This document shows positions 46,807 to 53,465 of a DNA stretch of 64,000 bases, in pieces. The notes under the pieces were generated by a model that was not told where the DNA came from, ran no database searches, and worked only from the letters and a program-made list of their open reading frames with translations. Every line of letters starts with the position of its first letter. Position 1 is the first letter of the stretch. This stretch comes from Glaciimonas sp. (GTDB taxonomy: Bacteria; Pseudomonadota; Gammaproteobacteria; Burkholderiales; Burkholderiaceae_D). Made by a program: the position numbers and the translations under genes. The stretch spans positions 85,250 to 149,249 of the forward strand of contig JABBOV010000014.1 of the NCBI GenBank assembly GCA_012927625.1. Reading direction: 5' to 3'.

Positions 46807-46956
46807 ATGCGCATGCGAAAAAAATCGGACCTCGCAAGCGAACTCTGTCAGCGATGCAACCTTCTATTTACATGGCGAAAAAAATGGAAAAAGGTGTGGA
46901 GCGACGTGAAATACTGTTCAGATCGCTGTCGTCAAGATAGCAGGTGCAAAGCATGA
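46807..46956 (+). CDS. DUF2256 small zinc-ribbon-like protein
   Basis: 49 residues from the ATG at 46807: MRMRKKSDLASELCQRCNLL then FTWRKKWKKVW and DVKYCSDRCR. The two Cys pairs and FTWRKKW are the DUF2256 signature. Its TGA overlaps the ATG of the cryptochrome/photolyase gene (ATGA), so the two are co-translated. DUF2256 genes are commonly beside photolyase or cryptochrome genes; the function is unknown. The upstream in-frame extension to 46681 has no homology and is excluded. Confidence 0.8.
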   Translation: MRMRKKSDLASELCQRCNLLFTWRKKWKKVWSDVKYCSDRCRQDSRCKA

Positions 46957-48338
46957 ATACATCGCTACCGCGTCCTGCATCCGACGCTGCTTCAACGTCA
47001 CCAACGACGCTCATTTATTGGTTCCGCAATGATTTACGCCTGGATGACAATCCGGGATTGACACAGGCTTGCCAGCAAGCAAATAATTTATTACTCGTGT
47101 ACTGCCGTTGCTCCACTGGGTGGCAAATGACGCGATGGAATGTACCGCGTACCAGTCGGCATCGCCAGCAGTTTCTGGCGTCAACCTTGGCAGACTTAAC
47201 AATGCAACTGAAGTCGCGCGGTAGCCAGTTGCTGGAGGTAGAAGGAAGCCCAACAGAATTGCTGCCCGCATTAGCGCGTGCAATTGGCGCGTCCACGATC
47301 TATTGCGAAGAGATCGCCGCACCAGAAGAGCAAGAGGAAGTTGCCGCGTTACGTGCTGCGGGCGTGACCGTGAAGACAGTGTGGCAATCGAGCCTGCTCA
47401 ATCCGGCCGATTTGCCCTTTGCGCTTGATGCCTTACCCGATGTCTTTACCAGCTTTCGCACTAAGGTTGAGCGCCAGCATGTGCTGCCGCCGCCTCCGCT
47501 GGCAAGTCCGCAGAAAATCCCGGCCTTGCCGCCGGCGTATACGATTTTGGTCGAGAAATGGGGCGTGGCCAGTCGAGCGATCTCGTCCGGGTCCGCCGAT
47601 GTGGAACCAACTGAACGTCATCCTGCACATCCAGCCGGTGGCCGCTCATCATTTCCATATTTTTTACCCCCATTTTCTGGCGGTGCAAGTGCCGCCTCTG
47701 AACACTTGCACCAGTATTTTGATCGCAAGCTGGCGCACACCTATAAGCTGACACGCAATGGTGTAACGGGTCTCGATTATTCGACTAAATTTTCTCCGTG
47801 GCTGTCGTCCGGCGCGATGTCCGCGCGCGAGGCCTATGCTGCTCTGAAGGAATTCGAGGCGGCGCACGGTGCCAACGATAGCACCTACTGGATCTGGTTT
47901 GAGTTGCTATGGCGTGACTATTTCCGCCTGCTGCATCTGAAGTACGGAGCGCAGCTTTACCGTGCTCAAGGCCTGACGAGTTTGCCCCAGCCCGGCCACG
48001 ATGCACGCCAATTCGATGCGTGGTGCCTGGGCAGAACCGGGGAGCCGCTTGTCGATGCAGGGATGGCGGAACTCAATATCACAGGCTATGTATCCAACCG
48101 CCTGCGTCAGATTGTCGCGAGTTACCTAGTTCACGATCTAGGCTGCGACTGGCGCGCCGGGGCGGCCTGGTTTGAGGCGCAGTTGATTGACTACGACGTC
48201 TACAGTAATCAAGGCAACTGGTTATATATAGCTGGTCGAGGCACCGATCCGCGTAATGGAAGACGATTTAATATTCAGACGCAGGCCCATGAGCATGATC
48301 CTGACGGAACATACCGGCGGCTCTGGAACGCACTGTAG
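46953..48338 (+). CDS. DASH-type cryptochrome / deoxyribodipyrimidine photolyase
   Basis: 461 residues from the ATG at 46953 (MNTSLPRPASD), coupled to the DUF2256 gene. N-terminal photolyase domain (LIYWFRNDLRLDDNPGLTQA), linker, then the FAD domain with YKLTRNGVTGLDYSTKFSPW, LSSGAMSAREAYAAL, WFELLWRDYFRLLHLKYGAQ, NITGYVSNRLRQIVASYLVH and DYDVYSNQGNWLYIAGRGTD. The last segments and the YK-TRN-G linker fit the CRY-DASH group. It would repair cyclobutane dimers or act as a light sensor. A second photolyase gene of a different class lies upstream. Confidence 0.88.
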   Translation: MNTSLPRPASDAASTSPTTLIYWFRNDLRLDDNPGLTQACQQANNLLLVYCRCSTGWQMTRWNVPRTSRHRQQFLASTLADLTMQLKSRGSQLLEVEGSPTELLPALARAIGASTIYCEEIAAPEEQEEVAALRAAGVTVKTVWQSSLLNPADLPFALDALPDVFTSFRTKVERQHVLPPPPLASPQKIPALPPAYTILVEKWGVASRAISSGSADVEPTERHPAHPAGGRSSFPYFLPPFSGGASAASEHLHQYFDRKLAHTYKLTRNGVTGLDYSTKFSPWLSSGAMSAREAYAALKEFEAAHGANDSTYWIWFELLWRDYFRLLHLKYGAQLYRAQGLTSLPQPGHDARQFDAWCLGRTGEPLVDAGMAELNITGYVSNRLRQIVASYLVHDLGCDWRAGAAWFEAQLIDYDVYSNQGNWLYIAGRGTDPRNGRRFNIQTQAHEHDPDGTYRRLWNAL

Positions 48339-48846
48339 AGAAAGTGTTGATTTACATCCAAAAGTGCCACTTTGCAGCATAACTTGCATACGAAACTGAC
48401 CCACGCTTAAGACACAGTCCTGCGCCTCCGCCGCCGGTGTCATGCTGTCGCCGGTGGTCCGCTGGGATGTCTACCCAGTGATCGATTGCCTGGCGCTATA
48501 GGTCGTCGGTAAGGTCAATCAGCCACAGCGGTTGCACATGACGCTGGAGGTTGCGGGATCTATGCCTCGTGGCTCAAAAACTACTGTCGCCAAAATTATC
48601 GGTGTCAGCCTGCCAACCCGTTCAGAAAGCGCAATTATTGCGGCGCCCGATGCCCATTCGGCTCACTTCGGTTTTGGCGATGATCAGATTGAGTGCGCGC
48701 GCGCCTGTCGTTCGGTGATTTCGAGACCGCGTGAAAGTCTTGCGACGTAACGCGAGAAAAAAGCAAGGGAGTAGTGGGATTAGATTTTTTGAGTTGGCTA
48801 CAAAATCGGAAATGAAGCGGACACGAGGACTTTTTGTTCGACAAAC
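48339..48846. other. Gene-free stretch at the end of the photorepair cargo
   Basis: About 500 bp with only short frames. A 72-codon plus-strand frame (48532-48750) has no recognised motif. Probably decayed island DNA between cargo and the inner att scar. Confidence 0.4.
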
Positions 48847-48847
48847 A

Positions 48848-48877
48848 AAAACGCCAACCGGTGATGGTTGGCGTTTT
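48848..48877 (-). terminator. Strong hairpin terminator, likely the ancestral tRNA-Phe terminator
   Basis: Perfect 12-bp stem AAAACGCCAACC / GGTTGGCGTTTT with a 6-nt loop; on the minus strand it is followed by TTGTTTGT. It lies just beyond the 3' end of the inner tRNA-Phe half copy, at the distance expected for the original terminator of the tRNA gene before the inner island inserted. Confidence 0.7.
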
Positions 48878-48885
48878 GTAAGGTA

Positions 48886-48940
48886 ATTCCTTGGTGGCCC
48901 GGGGCGGAATCGAACCACCGACACAAGGATTTTCAATCCT
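48886..48940 (-). repeat. tRNA-Phe 3'-half copy, inner (att site)
   Basis: 55 bp identical to 50647-50701, covering 6 bp of 3' flank, the encoded CCA, the acceptor 3' strand, T arm, variable loop and the anticodon stem-loop. Homology stops at the anticodon stem; the D arm and 5' acceptor strand are absent. This is the classic product of tyrosine-recombinase integration into a tRNA 3' end and bounds a 1.76-kb inner island. Confidence 0.85.
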
Positions 48941-49116
48941 TGCCAATCGCTGAGCAATTCAAGCGCTTAAGAACAATTGATTCTACAAAAACGCATTTTC
49001 AATTACTCGCAAGGCTTTTACCGAGCGGGAGCATTTCGAAATTGTAGAACGAATTTCAGCGATAACTCGGCGCAGAATCAGTTTGAAAGCAATGAATGAT
49101 GTTATGCCGGATAAAC

Positions 49117-49133
49117 GTAAAGCAGAGCTTTAC
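49117..49133. promoter_or_regulatory. Palindromic operator candidate 1 upstream of the HTH-ATPase gene
   Basis: GTAAAGCAGAGCTTTAC, a perfect 7-3-7 dyad inside a 28-bp sequence (49111-49138) that is repeated exactly at 49158-49185. No other copy is seen in the window. Confidence 0.6.
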
Positions 49134-49163
49134 AATTCCTTAGAATGTTGACTTTATATAAAC

Positions 49164-49180
49164 GTAAAGCAGAGCTTTAC
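49164..49180. promoter_or_regulatory. Palindromic operator candidate 2 upstream of the HTH-ATPase gene
   Basis: Second identical GTAAAGCAGAGCTTTAC, 47 bp after the first. The pair ends about 75-110 bp before the start of a gene with an N-terminal HTH, the usual layout of an autoregulatory operator. Confidence 0.6.
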
Positions 49181-49276
49181 AATTCTGTAAATCAATCATT
49201 TCGCAACGATTAATTTGTTTAAGTTCAAATAACTTTACAATTAAAGAGTAGCAACTTGACGTTGTTGCCCATCGAG

Positions 49277-50302
49277 ATGACAATTGTGAATATGGAAAAG
49301 TCAAAACTTGTATTGATTTGTCGGTTGATTGCTGAAAATGGACAAAGTGTAGCAGCACGCCTAGCTGAAAAATCCGGAATTTCGAGACAAGCAGCGAGTG
49401 CATGGCTATCTCGTCTGAAGAAGGATGGGATTATTAGCTCTGTAGGAGTAGGGCGAGGCACTTTATATTTCATCTTAGATACAGTTAGAAAGAATGCCTC
49501 TTACCCGATTCGAGGGCTTTCGGAGGACAATGTATGGCGAGAACTATGTGCACCTGTCGTGCAGGATTTACCAAAAAATGTAAGTGGTATTTGGCATCAC
49601 GGCATTACTGAAATGGTTAATAACGCAATCGATCACTCAGGCTCTGATGTTGTCGAAGTAAGCATAAAAAGGAATGCTATCTACACAGAATGTACAGTCT
49701 CCGATATGGGGGAAGGAATTTTCTTAAAAATTCAGCGGGCGATGAATCTTTATGACACCCGTGAAGCAATCTTGGAACTTGCAAAGGGGAAGTTTACGAC
49801 AGACCCTGCAAATCATTCTGGTGAAGGCATCTTTTTTTCATCAAAGATGTTTGATAATTTCATTATTCGCTCCGATGCCCTCAGCTTTATCCATCTTGGG
49901 AATGATCACCCAGATGTTTTACTTACAAGGGAGGCAGCTGCGAAGGGAACCCAGGTCACAATGCGTTTAGACAATGATAGTTCGAGAACCAGTAAGGAGG
50001 TTTTTGACAAATTCGCTCTACCTGAAGAATTCTCGTTTGCAAAAACGATTGTTCCAGTCAGGCTAGCGCAGCATGAGGGAGAAACGCTCGTCTCTCGGTC
50101 GCAAGCAAAGCGACTGACCCGAAGATTTGAACGTTTTCAGACTGTAATAGTTGACTTCACGAGCGTTGGGGAGATTGGGCAAGCATTCGCAGATGAGGTT
50201 TTTCGCGTTTTTGCTAATGCCCACCCAACAATCAAAATGGTTCCTATAAAAATGACACCATCGGTGAAGGCTATGATTAGACGTGTTCAGCATCCAACTT
50301 AG
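49277..50302 (+). CDS. HTH - GHKL ATPase - DUF4325 (STAS-like) protein
   Basis: 341 residues from the ATG at 49277; TTG at 49256 or ATG at 49292 are alternatives and none has a strong ribosome site. Domains: winged HTH (about 10-68, LAEKSGISRQAASAWLSRLK), GHKL/HATPase_c (about 100-200) with N box ITEMVNNAIDHSGSD, G1 DMGEGIF and G2 HSGEGIFFSSKMFD, then DUF4325 (about 265-335, FQTVIVDFTSVGEIGQAFAD). There is no HisKA domain, so it is not a normal sensor kinase. It is AT-rich compared with its neighbours and is the only full gene in the inner tRNA-Phe island. Two identical palindromes lie upstream. Function is unknown; a DNA-binding switch driven by ATP binding is a reasonable guess. Confidence 0.75.
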   Translation: MTIVNMEKSKLVLICRLIAENGQSVAARLAEKSGISRQAASAWLSRLKKDGIISSVGVGRGTLYFILDTVRKNASYPIRGLSEDNVWRELCAPVVQDLPKNVSGIWHHGITEMVNNAIDHSGSDVVEVSIKRNAIYTECTVSDMGEGIFLKIQRAMNLYDTREAILELAKGKFTTDPANHSGEGIFFSSKMFDNFIIRSDALSFIHLGNDHPDVLLTREAAAKGTQVTMRLDNDSSRTSKEVFDKFALPEEFSFAKTIVPVRLAQHEGETLVSRSQAKRLTRRFERFQTVIVDFTSVGEIGQAFADEVFRVFANAHPTIKMVPIKMTPSVKAMIRRVQHPT

Positions 50303-50307
50303 AAGTA

Positions 50308-50490
50308 ATGAGTGTGACCGCAGCGCGGTCCATCAATGACCATCCCGATATTCGTAGGGTATTTAACGGTTTTCATACGATGGGATTGGACATCAAATAT
50401 TCGATTGCTAGCGCACACGGTAAGGTACAGACAAGTAAGGAGCTGGTGATAACTAACTGGGATGCGTCAAATAGTGGCGGATTATTCTAA
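50308..50490 (+). pseudogene. C-terminal scrap of a D12-class DNA adenine methylase
   Basis: 60 codons: SINDHPDIRRVFNGFHTMGL then DIKYSIAS and KELVITNWD. This resembles the C-terminal end of Dam-type (D12 class) N6-adenine methyltransferases of phage and islands, which have SINDHP-I--VF-GF and ELxItN. The catalytic DPPY part is absent. It begins 5 bp after the HTH-ATPase gene and its own ATG may still be used, but a methylase activity is impossible. Suggests a phage-derived origin for the inner island. Confidence 0.55.
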
Positions 50491-50498
50491 ATGGAGTG

Positions 50499-50527
50499 GT
50501 GCATTGGGTGATCAATGCACTATTTTT
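50499..50527 (+). terminator. Terminator of the inner-island genes
   Basis: Stem GTGCATTG / CAATGCAC with a 6-nt loop followed by TATTTTT. A standard intrinsic terminator on the plus strand, 8 bp after the methylase scrap. Confidence 0.75.
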
Positions 50528-50607
50528 CAGGTTTTTTAAATGCAGAATCAAGCGCAAACCAGTGCGTATCGGCGCGGCGCGTTACAAGAACGGATGCAGA
50601 ATGACAA

Positions 50608-50633
50608 AAGGACTTACATCACTGTAAGTCCTT
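50608..50633 (-). terminator. Hairpin downstream of tRNA-Phe (present terminator)
   Basis: Perfect 10-bp stem AAGGACTTAC / GTAAGTCCTT with a 6-nt loop, followed on the minus strand by TTGTCATT. It lies about 20 bp beyond the CCA end of the tRNA gene, within island DNA, so the element brought its own terminator. Confidence 0.6.
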
Positions 50634-50652
50634 CAATTTACTGCATATTCCT

Positions 50653-50728
50653 TGGTGGCCCGGGGCGGAATCGAACCACCGACACAAGGATTTTCAATCC
50701 TCTGCTCTACCGACTGAGCTACCAGGCC
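50653..50728 (-). tRNA. tRNA-Phe (GAA), CCA encoded
   Basis: 76 nt. Reading the minus strand: acceptor GGCCTGG... pairing with CCGGGCC then ACCA, D arm AGCTCAGTCGGTAGAGC, anticodon arm AGGATTGAAAATCCT with anticodon GAA at 50693-50695, T arm GGTGGTTCGATTCCGCC. Intact cloverleaf. Its 3' half is repeated at 48886 and, with mismatches, at 44851, so it is an integration hot spot. Confidence 0.95.
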
Positions 50729-50813
50729 AAGGAGCAGAATTATAGCAAAAGAATTTTCAATTGGCAAAGTGGATCGTTAATTTTCTTTTTCATGCAGCCG
50801 TTATAATCCGGTC

Positions 50814-52055
50814 ATGAATACTTCATCTTCATTTTCAGTCGCTGCTTCGCCGACATTCCCGATACAAAGTGATGTTTGTGTGGTTGGCAATGGCGTCATT
50901 GGCAAGGCGACTGCATTGGGTTTTGCGCAGGCGGGTTTGAGCGTTACGCTGCTTGGTCCTGCAGTAGCGACAATCACCGATCCATCTGCTTTGACGCAGG
51001 GTTGGGATGCGCGGGTGTATGCATTGAACCATGTCGCGCATGCGTTGCTGTCTTCGCTCAAGGTATGGGATGCGCTGGACGCATCACGTATCGCGGCTGT
51101 TGATGAAATGGTGGTGCAGGGCGATGGCGACACGTATTCGGGCTTGCTCGGATTCGATGCATATACCGCACGCGTCGGTGCGCTGGCGTGGATTATTGAA
51201 AATCGAAATCTGAATGCGGCACTGGATTCGGCGCTGAAATTCACGCCCAGAGTGCGCCTCGTGCAGGGGCGTGCGACAGTGCTGCGCAGCACAAGCGAAA
51301 GTGCATCGATCACGCTGGAAAATGGCGGGACGCTGTGCGCCTCGCTGGTGGTGGGTGCTGATGGCGGCCAGTCCTGGGTGCGCAATCAGTGCGATATCGG
51401 GATCGATTACCGCTCGTATGGACAGCGCGGCGTGGTGACCAATTTTGAGTGTGACAAGCCGCATCATGGAGTTGCCTATCAGTGGTTTACCGCCACCGAA
51501 GGGATCGTGGCCTTGTTGCCTCTGCCGGGTCAGCGCGTGTCGCTGGTCTGGTCGGCGCCGGAGGCGCTGGCGGAAACTCTGATGCGCGAGTCGCCGGCTG
51601 AAATCGCGGCGCGCCTAAATGTATTCTGCGGCGAGCAACTGGGGCTGCTGCGCCCGGTTCAGCCGGAGCAAGTGAAGGCTTTTCCACTGATACTGATTCG
51701 TTCCCATGCGATTGTCGCCCCACGCGTGGCTCTGGTGGGCGATGCGGCGCATGTAGTGCACCCGCTGGCTGGGCATGGGATGAATCTGGGTTTCGCGGAT
51801 GTCGCCGGATTGCTCGAGGCAGTCGCAACGCGCGAAGCGCACCGCGACTGTGGCGATGCGCGTGTGCTGGCGCGTTATGCGCGTGGCCGCAAGGAAGATA
51901 TTCTACTGATGCAATTGGCAACCGATAGTCTGGCGCGACTTTTTGCGACTGATTTTGCGCCAGTTCGCATGGCCCTGAATGCCGGATTGAACTTGATAGA
52001 TAAACTCCCTGTCCTAAAGCGGATATTGATATCGCATGCTTTAGGCAGCAAATAA
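50814..52055 (+). CDS. UbiH/UbiF-family FAD-dependent hydroxylase
   Basis: 413 residues. N-terminal dinucleotide fold VCVVGNGVIGKATALGFAQA (a GxGxxG variant), central LVVGADGGQSWVRNQ and the second FAD motif VALVGDAAHVVHPLAGHGMN, LGFADVAGLLEAV. These are the marks of class A aromatic hydroxylases of ubiquinone synthesis (UbiH, UbiF, UbiI, UbiM). Which ring position it modifies cannot be told. The gene begins 86 bp from tRNA-Phe, divergent from it, and precedes dsbC in the same direction. Confidence 0.85.
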   Translation: MNTSSSFSVAASPTFPIQSDVCVVGNGVIGKATALGFAQAGLSVTLLGPAVATITDPSALTQGWDARVYALNHVAHALLSSLKVWDALDASRIAAVDEMVVQGDGDTYSGLLGFDAYTARVGALAWIIENRNLNAALDSALKFTPRVRLVQGRATVLRSTSESASITLENGGTLCASLVVGADGGQSWVRNQCDIGIDYRSYGQRGVVTNFECDKPHHGVAYQWFTATEGIVALLPLPGQRVSLVWSAPEALAETLMRESPAEIAARLNVFCGEQLGLLRPVQPEQVKAFPLILIRSHAIVAPRVALVGDAAHVVHPLAGHGMNLGFADVAGLLEAVATREAHRDCGDARVLARYARGRKEDILLMQLATDSLARLFATDFAPVRMALNAGLNLIDKLPVLKRILISHALGSK

Positions 52056-52113
52056 TATATTTAGATATTCCGGCAGTGATCCTGTCGTAAAACCATCCAT
52101 TCGGAGTAACAAA

Positions 52114-52836
52114 ATGCATCAGTTGTATAAGTTGGCATTTGCAGCAATATTGACACTGCCCACGTCATGGGCATTGGCGCAGACAGCCCAGGAACTGGCA
52201 GTAAAGAAAATGATAGAACCGCGTTTGGGGCAGGGCGCAAAAGTGGATTCGGTGACCAAAACGCCTTATTCCGGTTTATTCGAAGTCCGTGTCGGCAGCG
52301 ATATCTTGTACACCGATGAGAAGGCCAAATATCTTTTCATCGGTCGTATTCTCGACACCAAAACCTACCAAGACTACACCAAGACCCGGGTCGACGAACT
52401 GAGCAAAATCAAGTTTTCCGATCTTCCGCTCGCTTCTGCGATGAAGGTGGTCAAGGGCAATGGCAAGCGTGTGATTGCGGTGTTTGAAGATCCCAATTGC
52501 GGTTATTGCAAACGCTTCGATAAAACCTTGCAAGAGGTCGATAACATTACGGTGTACACCTTTCTTTACAACATCCTGTCGGAAGATTCCATCACCAAAG
52601 CACGCGATATCTGGTGCAGCGCGGATCGCTCCAAGGCGTGGGATAACTGGATGCTGAATGGCAAAGTGGCTCCCGCGGCGGCCGCTGGCTGCACCACTCC
52701 GCACGAAAAAATTCTTGCGTTAGGAAAGAAACTGAAAGTGACCGGTACGCCGACTATTTTCTTTGTCGATGGCACCCGTATTCCTGGCGCCATCGATGCG
52801 CAGGGACTGGAAGCCAAGCTAGTTACCATCAAGTAA
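52114..52836 (+). CDS. dsbC: Thiol:disulfide interchange protein DsbC
   Basis: 240 residues. Signal peptide ends ALA before QTAQELAV. An N-terminal dimerisation domain (about 23-85) is followed by a thioredoxin fold with active site CGYC (Cys129, Cys132) in FEDPNCGYCKRFD and cis-Pro loop VTGTPTIFFVDG. A second Cys pair (WCSAD, GCTTP) matches the structural disulfide of DsbC. It isomerises wrong disulfides in the periplasm. RBS AGGAG-like (GGAG) 8-9 nt before the ATG. Confidence 0.92.
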   Translation: MHQLYKLAFAAILTLPTSWALAQTAQELAVKKMIEPRLGQGAKVDSVTKTPYSGLFEVRVGSDILYTDEKAKYLFIGRILDTKTYQDYTKTRVDELSKIKFSDLPLASAMKVVKGNGKRVIAVFEDPNCGYCKRFDKTLQEVDNITVYTFLYNILSEDSITKARDIWCSADRSKAWDNWMLNGKVAPAAAAGCTTPHEKILALGKKLKVTGTPTIFFVDGTRIPGAIDAQGLEAKLVTIK

Positions 52837-52886
52837 GTTCCTCCTGATTGAGCGCCCGCTGCAGTGCGGTCGCCATTCGTCGCTTC

Positions 52887-52918
52887 ATGCCGCATTCATC
52901 CTGCGGCATGTTGTTTTT
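52887..52918 (+). terminator. Intrinsic terminator after dsbC
   Basis: Stem ATGCCGCA / TGCGGCAT with a 7-nt loop followed by GTTGTTTTT. It lies 50 bp after the dsbC stop. Confidence 0.75.
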
Positions 52919-53005
52919 CAGTAATCCCCGTTACACTCTCAGTCTGACCAACTCACTCAATTCGGCGCTGGCCCGGCATTGCGCCGGCGCAGTCGAACTC
53001 CTTCC

Positions 53006-53464
53006 ATGAATACGCATTTTTTGAATAAGCGCTTTGCGCACGTCCTCGGTTTTGCCGGCTTGATCCCATTTTTCCTATTCATGCTGGCCAGTTGGAACGT
53101 GCCGCCAGACTGGATTGGGGTGTTTATGCGCGGGCAACTGGCTTATAGCATTGCGGTTTTGTCTTTCCTCGGCGGCATCCACTGGGGTGGCGCACTGGTG
53201 TCCGATCATCTGTCGATTGGGCAAACCAAAAAAGTATTATTGTGGGGCGTGGTGCCGGCAATTATTTCGCTGTTTGCCACTACCGTGGGTGGCTTCGGTT
53301 TTGCGGTTCTGATGGCCGGTTTTGTCGGTGCCTATCAGGTCGATAAGCAGGTTTTCCCGTGGTATGGCTTGCCGCAGTGGTTCTTGCGCATGCGTTTTAT
53401 TCTGACCTGTTGCGTAGTGGCCTTATTGGCACTGACGGTCATTGCCGGCAATGTGAGAGGTTGA
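53006..53464 (+). CDS. DUF3429 inner membrane protein
   Basis: 152 residues from the ATG at 53006 (MNTHFLNKRFAHVLGFAGLI). About five hydrophobic segments; AYSIAVLSFLGGIHWGGAL is the DUF3429 hallmark, with WGVVPAIISLFATTVGG following. Function of the family is unknown. It ends 1 bp before the M61 peptidase gene, so the two form an operon. Nine upstream in-frame codons (Arg-rich) have no homology. Confidence 0.8.
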   Translation: MNTHFLNKRFAHVLGFAGLIPFFLFMLASWNVPPDWIGVFMRGQLAYSIAVLSFLGGIHWGGALVSDHLSIGQTKKVLLWGVVPAIISLFATTVGGFGFAVLMAGFVGAYQVDKQVFPWYGLPQWFLRMRFILTCCVVALLALTVIAGNVRG

Positions 53465-53465
53465 T

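Noticed and set aside
48532..48750. 72-codon frame before the inner att scar
   Set aside because: No recognised domain; in decayed island DNA without a ribosome site.
49111..49185. CRISPR-like repeat pair
   Set aside because: Only two 28-bp copies with one 19-bp spacer and no cas genes; the palindromes and the downstream HTH gene fit an operator better.
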